Below are positions 10,041 through 23,174 of a DNA stretch of 64,000 nucleotides, in pieces. Positions within the stretch are counted from its first letter, which is position 1. Every line of letters begins with the position of its first letter. The stretch is from Circinella umbellata (Eukaryota; Mucoromycota; Mucoromycetes; Mucorales; Lichtheimiaceae): positions 1-64,000 of the forward strand of contig JAIWNF010000009.1 of NCBI GenBank assembly GCA_025093555.1, written 5' to 3'. A program made the translations under genes and the position numbers. The notes beneath the pieces were generated by a model that saw nothing but the letters and a program-made list of their open reading frames with translations, was not told where the DNA came from and ran no database searches.

Positions 10041-11513
10041 GTGGTATGATTTTTTTCATCTTTCTGTGGTATATATCATTCTGAGTACTTTTCAAGCAAA
10101 ATAGATGCACAATGATTCATCCCAACAATTATTTTAATCTAACCTGTTCTTACTTAAACAGATGCACTAGTGATTAAAATGAAAAATTATAGACATTTAT
10201 AGTTATAGGTTCTATATCGCGGCTCTTTCCCTCAAAACCTTTTTTTGTCCATAAAAACCATTCACCCAATCACATTGTGTATATACTCGCTGTTCTGAAA
10301 CTTTAAATTGGCCGCCTCTAGGATATTCATGCAGGTTCCCCAACATATAATTTTTAAAATGACTACTATAAAAGCTATTCCTCACCTTCTTTCCTTCACA
10401 AGTAATTTTTTTTTACGTATAAACAGTATGTCTATATAGAGAAAAAAGAAGAAGATATATATTTTGTTTTATACCAACACCTCATTACTCAAAGAAGCTT
10501 TTCTAGCGTCTATCAAGAGTCCTATCTTAAGATAGTTATGTAGCTTTTATTTAATTAATAGATAAATGCGTATATACCCTCTGGTTTTTCTTTTTTTTTT
10601 TTTTTTTTTTTTTGGAAAAAAAAAAGTTTTTGTCAGCTGGCAATTGCATGTTAACTGTTAATTAGCTTTAACACGTTGAAATGATTTCTCACGGACTCCC
10701 TCTATCAATAAAACTGTAGTACTGATACCGAAATGATGCAAAGGGTGATATTGATGTTTGGTTTTTCTCAAAAAAATCTTAAAATAAGATATAGTATCAA
10801 CTTGTTTGCTTTGATAATATTGCTTTGAGTTGTGTTGATAAAGATACAAGCTTTATATACTACTGTCTTCTTGTGGCGACTGATTCTTTTTATAAATTGT
10901 ATGTGATATTGTAACTGTTCATACCATTAGTATCAAAACTAGTATGTAAACGATGTTATCTAATGATCCACGAGTATAAAACACTAATTCTAGTTGACGA
11001 CATGAAGATTTCATTTAGTAAACTTGGTAAAATGCAGATATTCTTATTTTTAATCTTCTTTCCTAGATAAGTCGATAACGTATATAAACAGGGATAAATG
11101 AAAAATAGATTGTATTTTTGACGGTATCTTACTACGATTGTATCTTATTAGATGCTATTAATGTAATATTCGATGAATATTAACAAAAGCGGCTAATAGT
11201 AGTAATATCGAATACTGTAACAAGATGTATATAGAAGAATTCTATTGAAATAGAAAATGTTGGAATTTATTATAAATTTCGTTTCGGCTATTTCATACGG
11301 AGGCCAGCTTGAAATGCGTGTGATGATATACCATTTTAGTTTTTTCCATAGCTATAGACACCAGTGGTTCATCGAAATTGATGCATAGTATGGGTCTATT
11401 GTAGTTGTAACTAATAAAAAAATTGTTTGGACAAAGTAAGTAGTGATATGAAAAGATATATAAAAATTTGGATATATCATTTTCTCCGCAATAATCAGAA
11501 CTATATTCGATTA
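10041..11513. other. Intergenic, no gene seen; long poly-T tract
   Basis: A 29-base T run (with one C) lies at about 10585-10613, followed by an A run. A 63-codon - strand frame (10658-10849) lacks any motif. The rest is A/T-rich without coding character. The 3' end of the FANCA-like gene borders it. Confidence 0.5.
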
Positions 11514-13863
11514 CTATTTTTTATTTTTAAGATATTTCATATAGATCTCATCTGGTATCCTTTTACGGTCCCTTAACGCTTGTATTAGTTGGTCCCGTGC
11601 CATTTCCAACTCATTGTTGCTACTTTGCCATTGGATTAATGATGGCAAAAATGTCACTTTAAACCAAAGGGGACGAAAAATAGAATCTTCAAGTAAACTT
11701 TTAGGTATCAACCCTGTTTCTTTGAATGTGGTCAATATGACTTCCACAGTATTTTCTTGTTGTAATGGTGTACCACTAGCATGACCATTACTACCGTTAA
11801 TATTATTATTATAAGCTAATGCTGATGTTACTGTTGCTGATGTATTTCGATTAATAGAATCAAAGTATTGTGATGTTGACACTTGTACTGAATGATGTAA
11901 TGATGTTGGATGAGTACGTAAGGATTGATCCAGCTATAAATAGAATACATAGAATTACATTTGCGTTAAGATATATATCGCTATTCTTTCTGTTTTGAGC
12001 TTAAACTCTTTTTTTTATTATTTACCCCAAGTTCCATCAATCGGGTTTTGACCAAAGAGATAAACCTTTGCACTGGTAAATTTCTGTTTCCTTGTAATGC
12101 TTTTCCATGCATCTATTATATATATATTTAATAAACATGTTGAAACAGAAATAATAATGATAACATATGATACTAAGTATGTTACTTTTACCTGTAAAAC
12201 AGCGGGTGTATCGCAAGTGGCTAACGATTCCAAGAATGATAGAAACTGTTGACCCATTCGAGTAGTATTTATGTGTGTCGAGTTGGGATCAATAAACATT
12301 TGCTATATATAAAAAGCAAATAATATATATAAATATAAGCTGGTGCGGTAACCTTAATTCTTCCCACAGCTTACGAAATAATTAATCTCTTTTTTTAACT
12401 TACCTCAAACCATTTTGGATATTTTAATCCCAACATTTCACTTGTATGAAGCAGTAAGAATTGAACCATTGTCAAAATAATAGACATACGTTCCTTATCT
12501 CGAAATCCATTGGTAATAATATTCACTGCGGCATCATTCAATTTTTTGAGCATATTAGCGGCTTCACCAATGTCGTACGCTTGTGCTACACGTTGGCATA
12601 TAATCATATATAATCCAAACATAAGCCTTATATGTATTAGTGGTAGTTTCTATACAAACATAATAATAGACGTTGCTAAGTAACTAATTTTTTCTTAAAT
12701 AAAAGAACCCCTCTTTGGATATGGTATATCTGTGGTATAAAATTTACCGTTTCGGATGACAATAAAATAGATGGGTTAACCCAATTCGTCAATAGCCTTA
12801 ATACTCCCCCATGTACCATCAATGTTCTACTATCTGTTATTTGAATGTATTTCCTTGTTAGTCTTTTATATATGCAGTAAACAAAGTTATAAAACATGTT
12901 TTTTTTACCTTGTAACACCAATTGTTTTGCTTTCATAATATCCATTTCACCTTCTGGAGTTAATAGCCGATTAAGTATATATGACTTCACCATACCACGT
13001 CTTTCTTCATCAGAAAATATTCGTAGTCGTTTTGGATCATGCAAGACAGTTAATATTAGTTCGAGATGATTACACCACACTGCCTCATTTTGATAGCCAT
13101 CATTGTTCCTAATAATCAAGCAGATTATCCATCCTATTGTTATCCAATCAATTGATTTTTGCGTTCCTAGAAACTGAATTATTCCACAAACTTACAGTGA
13201 CCATATTGTACACATGGATTCGACTTCCTTGTTGGTTATAGCTTGGATAACATCCCACTTTGACTCAACAATCATTTCCTCAACATAGTCTAATAACAAT
13301 ACCGGGATATATCAATAATCCCATCCCTAATTTTCATCCAATAAAACTCTCCGTCCCTGAATTTCGTATTTACCTTGATACACAGCACTCGATGATGATG
13401 AAACTAATAATAGATTACATTGCTCTTTTAACCATTTTACCTCTGCTAGTATAATCAATGGTCCAAGTGTCAAATAACATGTGTGGCGCGTCAACGCGTG
13501 ATAAACAAGCAGTGGGGATGATGAATCGTTTGCTGTTATTTTCCCTGATATCAGATGATTCAACCATATATTTATAAACTTTATATTCGAAAATTGTAAA
13601 CTTCGTTTGCAAATACATATTTGTTTCGCCAAGTTGATCAAATTTACTGTTAATTCATTTTCATTTTCATTTTTTTGATATTGATTAGTGACATTAATAA
13701 ATGTTCGGGCTAACGAATTTGTCGTTGGACATGTTTCTTCATTTTCTTTATGGGTTTTTAATTGGTGTAATTTTTGTTCCTTTATTATTGTTTGTTCAGC
13801 GGATAATAATGGTTTTCGATAAATGTATACTGTACGTGTTGGTGGAATCAGTGAAGAGTTCAT
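11514..13863 (-). CDS. FANCA-like protein (Fanconi anaemia group A homologue), compact
   Basis: Eight exons on the minus strand: 13374-13863, 13196-13289, 12909-13108, 12748-12833, 12404-12649, 12192-12302, 12026-12112 and 11514-11933. They join in one frame to 577 residues. The C-terminal third matches the order of vertebrate FANCA motifs. SLVKTRLMELG (about 428-438) corresponds to the LAKTRL stretch; a variable Asn/Ser-rich insert follows; then ETGLIPKSLLEDSIFRP (about 510-526), FLPSLI (533-538), and a Lys/Arg-Ile-Pro-x3-Tyr ending. FANCA is a helical-repeat scaffold of the Fanconi core complex that monoubiquitinates FANCD2-FANCI at DNA crosslinks. Human FANCA has about 1455 residues; this one stops where the human protein continues for some 800 more, and no further exons are seen downstream. 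The N-terminal 400 residues are helical and not individually recognised. Homology was judged by remembered motifs, not by a search. Confidence 0.75.
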
Positions 13864-14211
13864 AAGAATTTTTGAAAATAAAATAAAAAATAAGCACAGC
13901 TTAAAAAGGGAAAGCGGGTATCAAAAAGCAAACAATACTAAATCCTATTTTTGTTTATGTTTATTTTGATAATATTACAATAAAGAGAGGGAATTTGTTG
14001 TTATTTGTATATAGTGTGTGTGTGTGTGTGTGTGTGAATATGGATTATAAAAATAAAGGGAGGCTAGATTGATGTATCGGTTAAAAGGAACGAAATATAC
14101 ATCATTTCTTTTTGCTGTTGCTATTTCGAATTGTCAGTCAGTATGGTTTATATATATGTTTGCTTTACATATCGTATATCGAAACATGAATAAAGGTATA
14201 GTCATGTTATT
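13864..14211. other. Spacer between FANCA-like and RRM genes with a (GT)n microsatellite
   Basis: The 348-base gap between two genes transcribed in the same (minus) direction holds a (GT)n run at 14014-14036. No ORF is seen. It must contain the FANCA-like promoter and the 3' UTR of the RRM gene. Confidence 0.6.
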
Positions 14212-15526
14212 TTAAGCGGCAGTTGTTGCAGCTTCTTCAGATCCTGCAGAAGCAACGTTGTTAGAGTTAGCGGTAGCTTGGCCAACCAACTTGTCACTTT
14301 GAATCTTTTTAGCTTCGTAGTGAACAGCTGCAATTTGAGCCAAAGTTTGTTGGGCAAATTCATGAACCTTTTGACCTGTTGGAGTTTGCAATGCATTCAC
14401 TGCACGAGATTGAGCAGTGTTGGCTGCATTATTGACCTTCTCTTTAATCTTGAATTTTTCATTATATTCCATGGCCTTATCCCACACACGGTATTTTTCA
14501 TCAAATGTTTTGACTATTGGTAGTTTGTTGTCATCGTTACATTAGACTCCCTACATTATAATCATACAGAACAGCAGTAACGCCACCACACATGTTTCTC
14601 CAAAATTTATATAATAATAACTTACCATTAGTTTGAAGTGTTTGCATATAACCAGTCAAACGGGTAGATAAATTATATTTAGTGTCATATTCAAGACCCT
14701 TGGCAACAATGTGGTCTTGAAGCAAGTAACCATTTGCCAATATTTCAGCAGCAATACGGGCCTTTGGCTTTGTTTCTTGAGCATTTTCGGGTTGTGTTTC
14801 TGGTTCATCATTTGTTGATGCAGTCGACTCAAAATATGGAGTTGCAATAATATGCTTATCATCTATCAAAGCTGTCAAAAAAACGGTTAATCATCTTTGA
14901 CATATTGTTCCAACCATTCTTTATTCATTATTATTAGTATCATTACCATTACTAAGTAAAGCAGCAGTTTTGGCGGCTGATTCTCTTTCAAAGTGGATCA
15001 AAGCTTGCTGTTCCCCTTCTTCCCTGATATTAATTATAATACGTTTCAGTTAATAACGACTTTTTCGCGGGGGGGGGGGATTGGCAGAGATATCCCAACA
15101 AATGCTCCGCGTGATGCCCCAACAGCGCGTCTTTTGTTCTTCTCTCTTTTTGGGGGGTAACTAATACAGTAAAAAGGGTAGCGAAAAAAAAAAACATACT
15201 TGACGAGTTCAAATTCTTTGATTTTACCACAAAAGAGGAAGAATTCCTTGACTAGAAAACAAAAACAACGAAGAATATGAATATCTAACTAACTTATACA
15301 CGTATTTAAAAAGTATCAAAAAATTAAAAAGTCAGGGAAGCTAATACCTGTTTTCTCAGAGGATTCAGCTGAAATGTTCTTTACAACGACGTAGTTAGGA
15401 GAAGGACTCTCTGGAATCTATAAAATATTAACGTTATTATTATTACTTCTCTACTGTTACTACTATTGTCATTGGTAATTGAAAGGAATGAGAGAAGAAA
15501 CATACAGAAATAGTCCAGTTGACCAT
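14212..15526 (-). CDS. Vip1-like RNA-binding protein with one N-terminal RRM
   Basis: Six exons on the minus strand (15506-15526, 15348-15417, 15200-15251, 14947-15023, 14626-14871 and 14212-14513) give 255 residues. The N-terminus is a compact RRM: YVVVKNISAES (RNP2), then IKEFFLFCGKIKEFELVK, and the RNP1-like QALIHFERESAAKTAALL. The remainder has no second RRM. It carries ARIAAEILANGYLLQDHIV and ends in an Ala/Asn/Thr-rich tail (EEAATTAA). This layout is that of the fission yeast Vip1 family found across fungi, whose exact role is not settled. The start was chosen because MVNWTIS leads directly into the RRM. Exon 1 is only 21 bases. Confidence 0.8.
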
Positions 15527-18500
15527 GGTATATCAAAATAAAAATAAAGAGCGGGAAAAAAAGGGACTATTGTGATGGTTCGAGTAGAAATGCGAGTGGC
15601 TGTTTTTTATGCCTTGTTTTGACTTTGTGTAACCATTTAGATCCCATTTTCCATTATTTTCTTTGGAATCGTTTTTCTTGTCCTTGGCAATGATGGGCAT
15701 GTGAAAGATTTGCCTGAAACTTGTTACATCCAAGATAACATGTGGTTTTAACTTGAATTTTTAACAAACGTAAGAAAATAACAATAATGATAATGACTGT
15801 AGCAAAAAGAAAAACAACAACGCACAGATTTTCGATAAAAAGAGTCTCTACCTCGTTCTTTTATGGTTGTACAAACAAGGGTTGTTCTACAATGTACTAT
15901 TATAAACGAAATTCTTATGACATACGATCTCAGCTTATAAAACTTTATCACCTTACTTTACAATAATGATCGGTTTATGATCATCAAAATATTATAATGC
16001 TCTAACTTATAATATTATCCCGGCACCGAAGGAAGTAAAAGGGATAAGTAAAACAGATGACCATGAGAATTCGTTGAATGTTGTGGTAATACAATAGCAG
16101 TGAAATAAACAAGGTGCTGTTAATAAACATTAGATATAAGTAAAAGGGTGTGCAATGCGTAATTATCACGTTTCAGACCTTATTATTTTGATTATTGAAT
16201 CGGAGCAAATAGTTAATACAAAAGGTACATGTGCTTGAAAAATATATATATCTGCGTGTGTTCCTCTTGTAGTTGTATAATAGCAAGCAAAATATCATTA
16301 TTATTATTATTCTGTGTATTCACGCCAATAAATTATTTCTTTTATAGTTGTTGATTATTATAAGATATATTATAAATTGAATAGTACCACCTTTAATTCA
16401 AATGATAATAGCCGTCTGTTACAGTATGTAGCGTCAAGTTCTTTTTTTTCGCCCACATAGACATGTGTATCTTATTTAATACACTAAAAGCTGTAAAGTA
16501 ACATATGTAACCGCTTCTCTTTTACAATTATATTATTAACTAGTACATAAACGCTAAATAGTAAAAGCTTTGTATTACATTTCTCTTACTATCTACTAAA
16601 CAAGTTACATAATATACGATTCTTTATTACACGCGCCCATTTTGGTTTACAGAAATTACAAAAAGTACGCATTGTATAAAGTAAGATTGATATTTTCTGG
16701 ATTCTCGACAGTAATCTCTTAATTGGGCCGTCTGATTTTCTCTCAAACAACAATTAGTTCATGAACGTCGTTATCGGTCACAATTTAAATAATCCCTATG
16801 GTATAGCCAGCTCCTTCGGGATTCCTTTTTTATACTTTTTTTATCATATGGAAACTGTTTATTCTACTGTACTATTCTTGCGTCACAATGGTGTACTAAT
16901 ACATAACAACCTGCATAATAGGGTACCATGACCTATTTAAATCTTACATATGTTTATCTTTAAATAGCATCACTAATATTATTGATGATTTACAGGCCTT
17001 TATGTAAAAGCGAAAAATAGCCTGACTACAAATTGTTCAAAAAAACCAATATGTAGAAGCTCACTCTCTTCACAAGACCATAATGAAGTTTTACGTACAC
17101 TTTTTATTACAACACGCATGTACGAAGATAATTTTTTATAAGTGCGATAAACGAATATAGTACAGTATTATGGTTTTTTTTTGTATTGATTAAGCATTGG
17201 AATGATTAGTAGCTAAATATTTACTAGATACAGAGATGTGGTACTAGTATCATCGCTAATTTAAATCTTAAGCATATATGCTATCTAATCCGCCTTCAGT
17301 CAAATGTATTTTAGAAAAGGTTTCGTAAGGTTTCTTTATGTCGATACGTAGTCGTTTATCCATGCTCTCAGAGTTAATTATCTTGTAGAGAGACCCACGG
17401 GATATCATGTCACGTTTAAACTCTCAGTTTAATGACGTGTTAAATATTATCGAATTCAAGATTAATACTTTACAATCCAACCAATCAAATTTTACAATAC
17501 TAGATACAGTCGATTGCTGAAACGTAGAACCATTAGTGATTTTTGGCTCTTGTAGGCTTCTAGTTAAAACAATTTCTCACAATGGCCGTTTTTTTTTTGC
17601 AGGTCTTCACCTTTTACAGATGTTTTTTTTGTAGAACTGCGTCTGAAGAAAATCTGTGCTCATTATCTCGGCGAATTCTGCAGGCCTCTTCTTCAGCCTT
17701 CGTTGTCATTATTGCTTTTGTCGTTGTCTGCCAGGTTTGCTCGTAGATATGATGGTTCACCTCGTTAGACACACTATAAAGTAAGCTCGTGATTGTAGTA
17801 TCATGATCACAGTTGGATGTAATGATGCACACCAATCTCGAATGAGAAACCACTAAACATATCAGTTGGATTTTTACCATATCCAGTTACTGTTGCGTAT
17901 GATAATCTACAGCTGTTAATTTTAATGATACTATGTGTAGCTTTAGCTTGATTTGAAAATATATTCTTATTGTTTTTCTTGACATATACTTTTCTGAATG
18001 ACAAATATCTTCGAACTCAAGATAAATAAAGTCAGACCCAACCAAACTAGAAAAACATCAGTATCAATCACTAAAACATTCTCATATATTACAAGTATTG
18101 AATAGCAAACAGAAATTATGTCTTCAGCACGTATTATGGTCAAAACTTATTTTTATTTATCTAAAACTACAGTAAATGCCGTGCCCGATGTTCCTTTATG
18201 GTAAATTCCCCGACTAATTGCGATTCGCAGATCATATACTAGAGAAAGCATGTCAAACAAGATAAGGGTACAAATGATGAATATTAAGCTAGAATTTCCG
18301 CCGTTAAATATTTTTCGAATTAATGTCCTTGTGAAGCCCAGGAGAAATAAGAAAATGAGATAGGGAATCTAGTAAGGTCAATGCGAAAACAGGGTAGTAG
18401 ACAAACGTACGACGGAACCATGTGCCAGCTCCAGCATCAAAAATTTTGATAGTGCTGTTAGTGGAACTGGAGATATACAACATGGATCACCTAACATTAA

Positions 18501-19885
18501 ACTTCTATCATTGATTAAAAAAAAGTCAGTAAACAAATTTAAATTGTTAATGTAGGTAATCATTATCTACTATCATTCTTTCCAAATATAGCAGCATTAA
18601 CTACATAAATTATAGCTATTGTGTTGTGGGTATAAATTATTAGTTAGAAATAACCGAAGGGCTACGTACCGGTGTATTATCAATAACACCACGACCACTA
18701 CATAATTGTTTCTCTCTAGTACTTTGACTTGTTTATATATGAATAAAGTGCGTTCTTCGCGTGAAAGCGTTCATTTTTTCGACGCAAATATAAAGCTTTG
18801 AGAATAATTATGAAAAAACTATCTTTATGTACCATCCTTATATTTTATTTTATGCATTGTTTAATTTTATTACTCCCCATTAACATATAAAGGGGTGTAT
18901 TTGTATATTTGTATTGTATGAAAATTGAATTGAGAGGGAGGGAATGAGGGAATAAAATAAATGTTTGACTTTTCATATCCCTGTAACTTGATCATTGCTT
19001 GACCTATTTGTAAATATATATGTTTCGTGTACGTAAGTTAAATAATAATTAAAAAATAATGATAATCGAATACGTACCTCTTTTGCAAATATCATTTATC
19101 ATTTCATCTGTCATTATGTATTGCTATTGATATCTAGCCTGGAAGAAGTTCTCCAAGTACGTATATTTTGTTTATGAATAGTAATAGTGATAATATGGCT
19201 ATAATAAAATCTGTATGTATGGAACATTTTTCCCTTCTCGTTCTGTGTACCTACAGTACAGATATTCAGGAGTAAAAAGATAGGTTAGTTTCTACAATAA
19301 AACAGCAAAAAAGTAAATAGTTTGTCTATATATATTTATTGGCATAACCACAACAATGAAAAATTACTGGGAAATTCTTTCATTATTGCTTTACACTATC
19401 TGCTTAAAATATTAATTAAAATCATCATCAAATATATTTATTACTAATGCATAAGATGAACAAATAACCAAAACCCTATCAGGAGTTTGAATGGTATATT
19501 ACTACTGTATCCATATAGAACAAAGAAGTGGCTGCATGAATAGGTACAATTACGTTTTCTTTCTCCCTTCTTTTCATAGCTATATCATCCATAGTTACGA
19601 AGCACTACTCCTTTTTAAAACGCCCAACCAAAGAAGAAAAAAAAAAGTAAAAATGCATCGCGTTGAATAGCCGATTTTAGACATGATCTTCATAAAAAAC
19701 AAGTACATTTGCAAGTATATCATCCTTGCGTTCTTATGTATATGTTTATATAAGTAAAATGGGTAGAATAATCTTTAAATAGAATTTTGACCATTGAATC
19801 CATATTTCAACACACTCTCTTCCCATTCTTTCACGATCTAGTATAAAAAACCGCCGAGAAACGATTAACGTGCCTGCCCGTTTCA
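15527..19885. other. Large A/T-rich intergenic region; only decayed ORF fragments
   Basis: No intact gene is visible. On the minus strand about 17614-18004, overlapping frames have coding-like composition, with IYEQTWQTTTKAIMTTK in one and SYATVTGYGKNPTDMFS in a shifted one, as if frameshifted. Shorter pieces occur at 18170-18320 and 18378-18563. None matches a family I recognise; decayed mobile-element or host-gene sequence is a guess. The rest is A/T runs. A uORF-like minus strand frame (15533-15733) lies just upstream of the Vip1-like gene. Confidence 0.35.
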
Positions 19886-19894
19886 ATTCCAACA

Positions 19895-20015
19895 AACTAT
19901 TTCCTCTTCTATTATAACCTCACCTTCCCTCTCTTTCTTTCTTTCTTCTCTCTTTAATTTACACCCTCCCTTTCCTTTCTTTTATTCATTCGTTTCATCA
20001 TCTACTTCTTTTATT
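19895..20015 (+). promoter_or_regulatory. Pyrimidine-rich core promoter tract of the PIP5K gene
   Basis: A long C/T-rich stretch (TTCCTCTTCT, CCCTCTCTTTCTTTCTTTCT and similar) lies about 80-200 bases before the start codon at 20097. Such tracts often mark transcription start regions in fungal promoters. A TATA-like TATAAAAAA lies just upstream, at about 19841-19849. Confidence 0.4.
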
Positions 20016-20096
20016 TTGTTGTTATAGTTCATTATCGTTACATCTTTTAACCAAAAATATAAGTCAAAAATATCATCCCCCCCTAAGAAGTAATAT

Positions 20097-21451
20097 ATGG
20101 GAACAACAACAACACTAGCACACCAAGCTCTTGGTGATCCAAAATCTTCAGAAACAAATACAACAGAAAAACAACCTTCCGACTCTTTTATTTCAACGTC
20201 ACCACCGCTCTATGATAATAAAAATAAGGACCATACAATGATGCGATCACATAGTGATGACATTCAAGCAACTCGATTGAAAAGTTATCATACGTTACCT
20301 TCCATTACAACAGCCGATTGTACTCATCGTCATAGTCCTCCTGCTACTGTGAATAATCCCAATCACAGCGCTACCACTAATCATCCACGTCCATCGTCTT
20401 GGGATCAGCACTCTTTTTATTATAATAACCACCACCACCATAATGATGAACCATCGTTACCAACACAATGTAGCAGTAAAGAAATAAAGCACCCTCTTCA
20501 TATTATTCCTTCCTGGCGCACAGAACCTGTCCTTTCCCAATCGTCGTCTACAGCAACGGCTTCTTCTTCTACTCGTCCTCATCAACGACGACCTGATTTA
20601 GGTGATTTGAATCGTGAAGAACAAGAAGCATTAAAAGCAGAGATTACACAACGTCGTGCTGCACGTAGAGTATCTAAGCTGAGAAGACGAAAAACATATG
20701 CTGATGAAGATGACCATGACGACGATCGTGTTGTTGTAGGGACACGTGTAGCTGAAGGACATAGAAATTATCCACTCATGTAAGTAAACAGCAAAAATAA
20801 AGTTGGGATGTGTGGAGAATAAATGTGGTAACACCAAAATGTGGATCATATTTTCGATTTATTTATTATTAGGTATGATATGTTGACTGGAATTCGCATT
20901 GCTGTAAAGTATAAACATACAGACATAATATATATGACAGTAGTACTGATCATCCCAATGTGCTCACTAATAATTATAATATTTTTATTTAAAATAATTA
21001 GGTTGGACGAGTATCTGCAAAGATGCGTCGTGATTTGACACCACAAGATTTTACAGCTGCCCATAAACTTGTGTTTGATGTGTGAGTTCTCTTTTTTTAT
21101 TTTATTTTATGTCGATACATGAATGTCTTCAGTATTAGCCAACATTTTCAGGGCCAGTTCCGTTAATCTTTAAATGGTGGGTTTTGGTGCCATATTGAAT
21201 TATGGTTATGCTGGTCTTTTGGGATCAATATAATAGAACTGGAAATGAGCTTACACCAGGTGTTAAATACGATTTCAAATTCAAGGATTATGCACCTTGG
21301 GTATTTCGTGCTTTAAGAGAAAAATTTCATTTAGATGCTGGTGATTATATGGTAAGCCTTTTTATTTTATTTTATTTTTCTTTCATGTATTTTTATATCT
21401 ACCATGACTATTATAAAAAGCTTATTTTAAAGAAAGTTGAAAACTTATGTT

Positions 21452-21482
<31 letters not shown>

Positions 21483-22959
21483 AATATCAAAATAAACAAC
21501 AGATGTCACTAACAAACAAATATATCCTCTCTGAACTCAATTCTCCTGGAAAAAGCGGAAGTTTTCTTTATTACTCTCGCGATTATCGGTTTATCATTAA
21601 AACTATACATCATTCTGAACATAAATTCATGCGAAAAGTATTAAAGGATTATTATCAGGTAAAATATAGAATAGAAAATGGAGAAATTTGGGGGGAAACA
21701 TTATATACTGATAAAAGGGTGCTTATATATTATAAGCATGTTTGTGATAATCCAAATACTTTATTATGTCGTTACTATGGGTTACATCGTATCAAATTAC
21801 CTCGTGGGCGTAAAATTCATTTTGTTGTCATGGGGAACGTGTTTCCTGGTAACAAAGATATACATGAAACCTATGATTTGAAAGGATCCATGTTTGGCCG
21901 ATTGACACCCGAGGAAGTGATTGCAAAAACTCCCCATGCTGTAATGAAGGATCAAAATTGGGTAAATAAGAAGAGTACTGCATATGAAACCTTGAGGATA
22001 TGAACTCTTGGTAGGTTACTAACTGGCTTATTATTATATAGGTTTCACAAAATAAAAAGCTTGAATTAGGACCCTTAAAACGGATGTTTCTTCTTACACA
22101 ATTGGAGAATGATATATCGGTGAGCAAGATTATATATACATAGTGCATTAAGTTGGTTTTGATAAAGATGTGCTTAACCATATATATTCATTTTTTTATA
22201 CAGTTATTACAACGGGTCAATATTATGGACTACAGTCTGCTAATTGGTATTCATGATATGACCCGTGGTAATACTGAGAATTTACGGGATCATCATTTGC
22301 AGATGGTGCAGGTAATTCTAAAATTTTAACAATATACGTATAGATATATATCGAGATTTTTTTTTGTTGATAACAAATATTTCTTTATGTTATATATAGC
22401 CTGCAACAAAAGGATTACAACGTCAATTATCTGCCTTAGGAAAAAATCATGAAAGCAAGGCAGATATTGTTCGAAAAGCATTGAAACATACTAATCCAGT
22501 ACAATTAGCTTCAACAGATTTGCCAGCAACACCTTCTCAGGAGTAAGTTCCCTTTCTTTTTTATCCAATGTTACTTATGTTTATAATGATATTAATAAGA
22601 TATTTTTATATATAGACGACGTTATTGTGTTTTTTATTCCGAAGATGGCGGATTTCAATCTACGGATGAAAATAATAGTTTGACACAACAACTTTACTTC
22701 ATGGGAGTTATTGACATATTGACACCTTATAATATCGTAAAGAAAACAGAGCATTTTTGGAAAAGTCTAACACAAGATAAAGTAAGTTTTACCATTTCAT
22801 CTCTCGTTTTAATATTATTGCTATTGTCATAATTCAATTTCTTCTTACTTTGGAAAAATATATATTCAGCATTCAATTTCGGCCGTCAACCCCATTGAAT
22901 ATGGCAATCGATTCATGCATTTCATTAGAAATGCAGTGACTAAAAAGTCGGAATATTAA
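20097..22959 (+). CDS. Phosphatidylinositol-4-phosphate 5-kinase (Mss4/Its3 type)
   Basis: Eleven exons: 20097-20779, 20873-20903, 21002-21081, 21237-21351, 21503-21658, 21737-21961, 22042-22119, 22204-22311, 22400-22542, 22616-22781 and 22870-22959. They give 624 residues. The first 220 are disordered, with His/Asn runs and an RRKT-type basic patch. The PIPK domain follows with hallmark motifs: [51 protein letters not shown] (Gly-rich loop and catalytic Lys), [42 protein letters not shown], and [11 protein letters not shown]. It makes PI(4,5)P2 at the plasma membrane and controls actin and cell wall in yeasts. Intron 5 (21659-21736) is 78 bases and has no in-frame stop; the conserved motif runs straight across it, so it should be removed. 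Confidence 0.95.
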
Positions 22960-23174
22960 TTTTTTTTTATTTTTCTCCTGTTTGCATGTATAAAAAACCA
23001 TAAACAATATTCCTCGTTTTGATAAATAATATATAATTCGCACAGTTTTCCTTGTACAAAATAATTCCCCTTACTTTTATTATCACAGAAAACAAAATAT
23101 AAACATGGTACATAATAAAGATATATAATAATACACATAGCAACAACAAAAATATACCATCCTTCAGTTTATTC

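Noticed and set aside
5052..17064. Shared 15-mer ATGTAGAAGCTCACT at about 5052 and 17050
   Set aside because: In 64 kb of AT-rich DNA a few shared 15-mers are expected by chance, and the flanks are unrelated.
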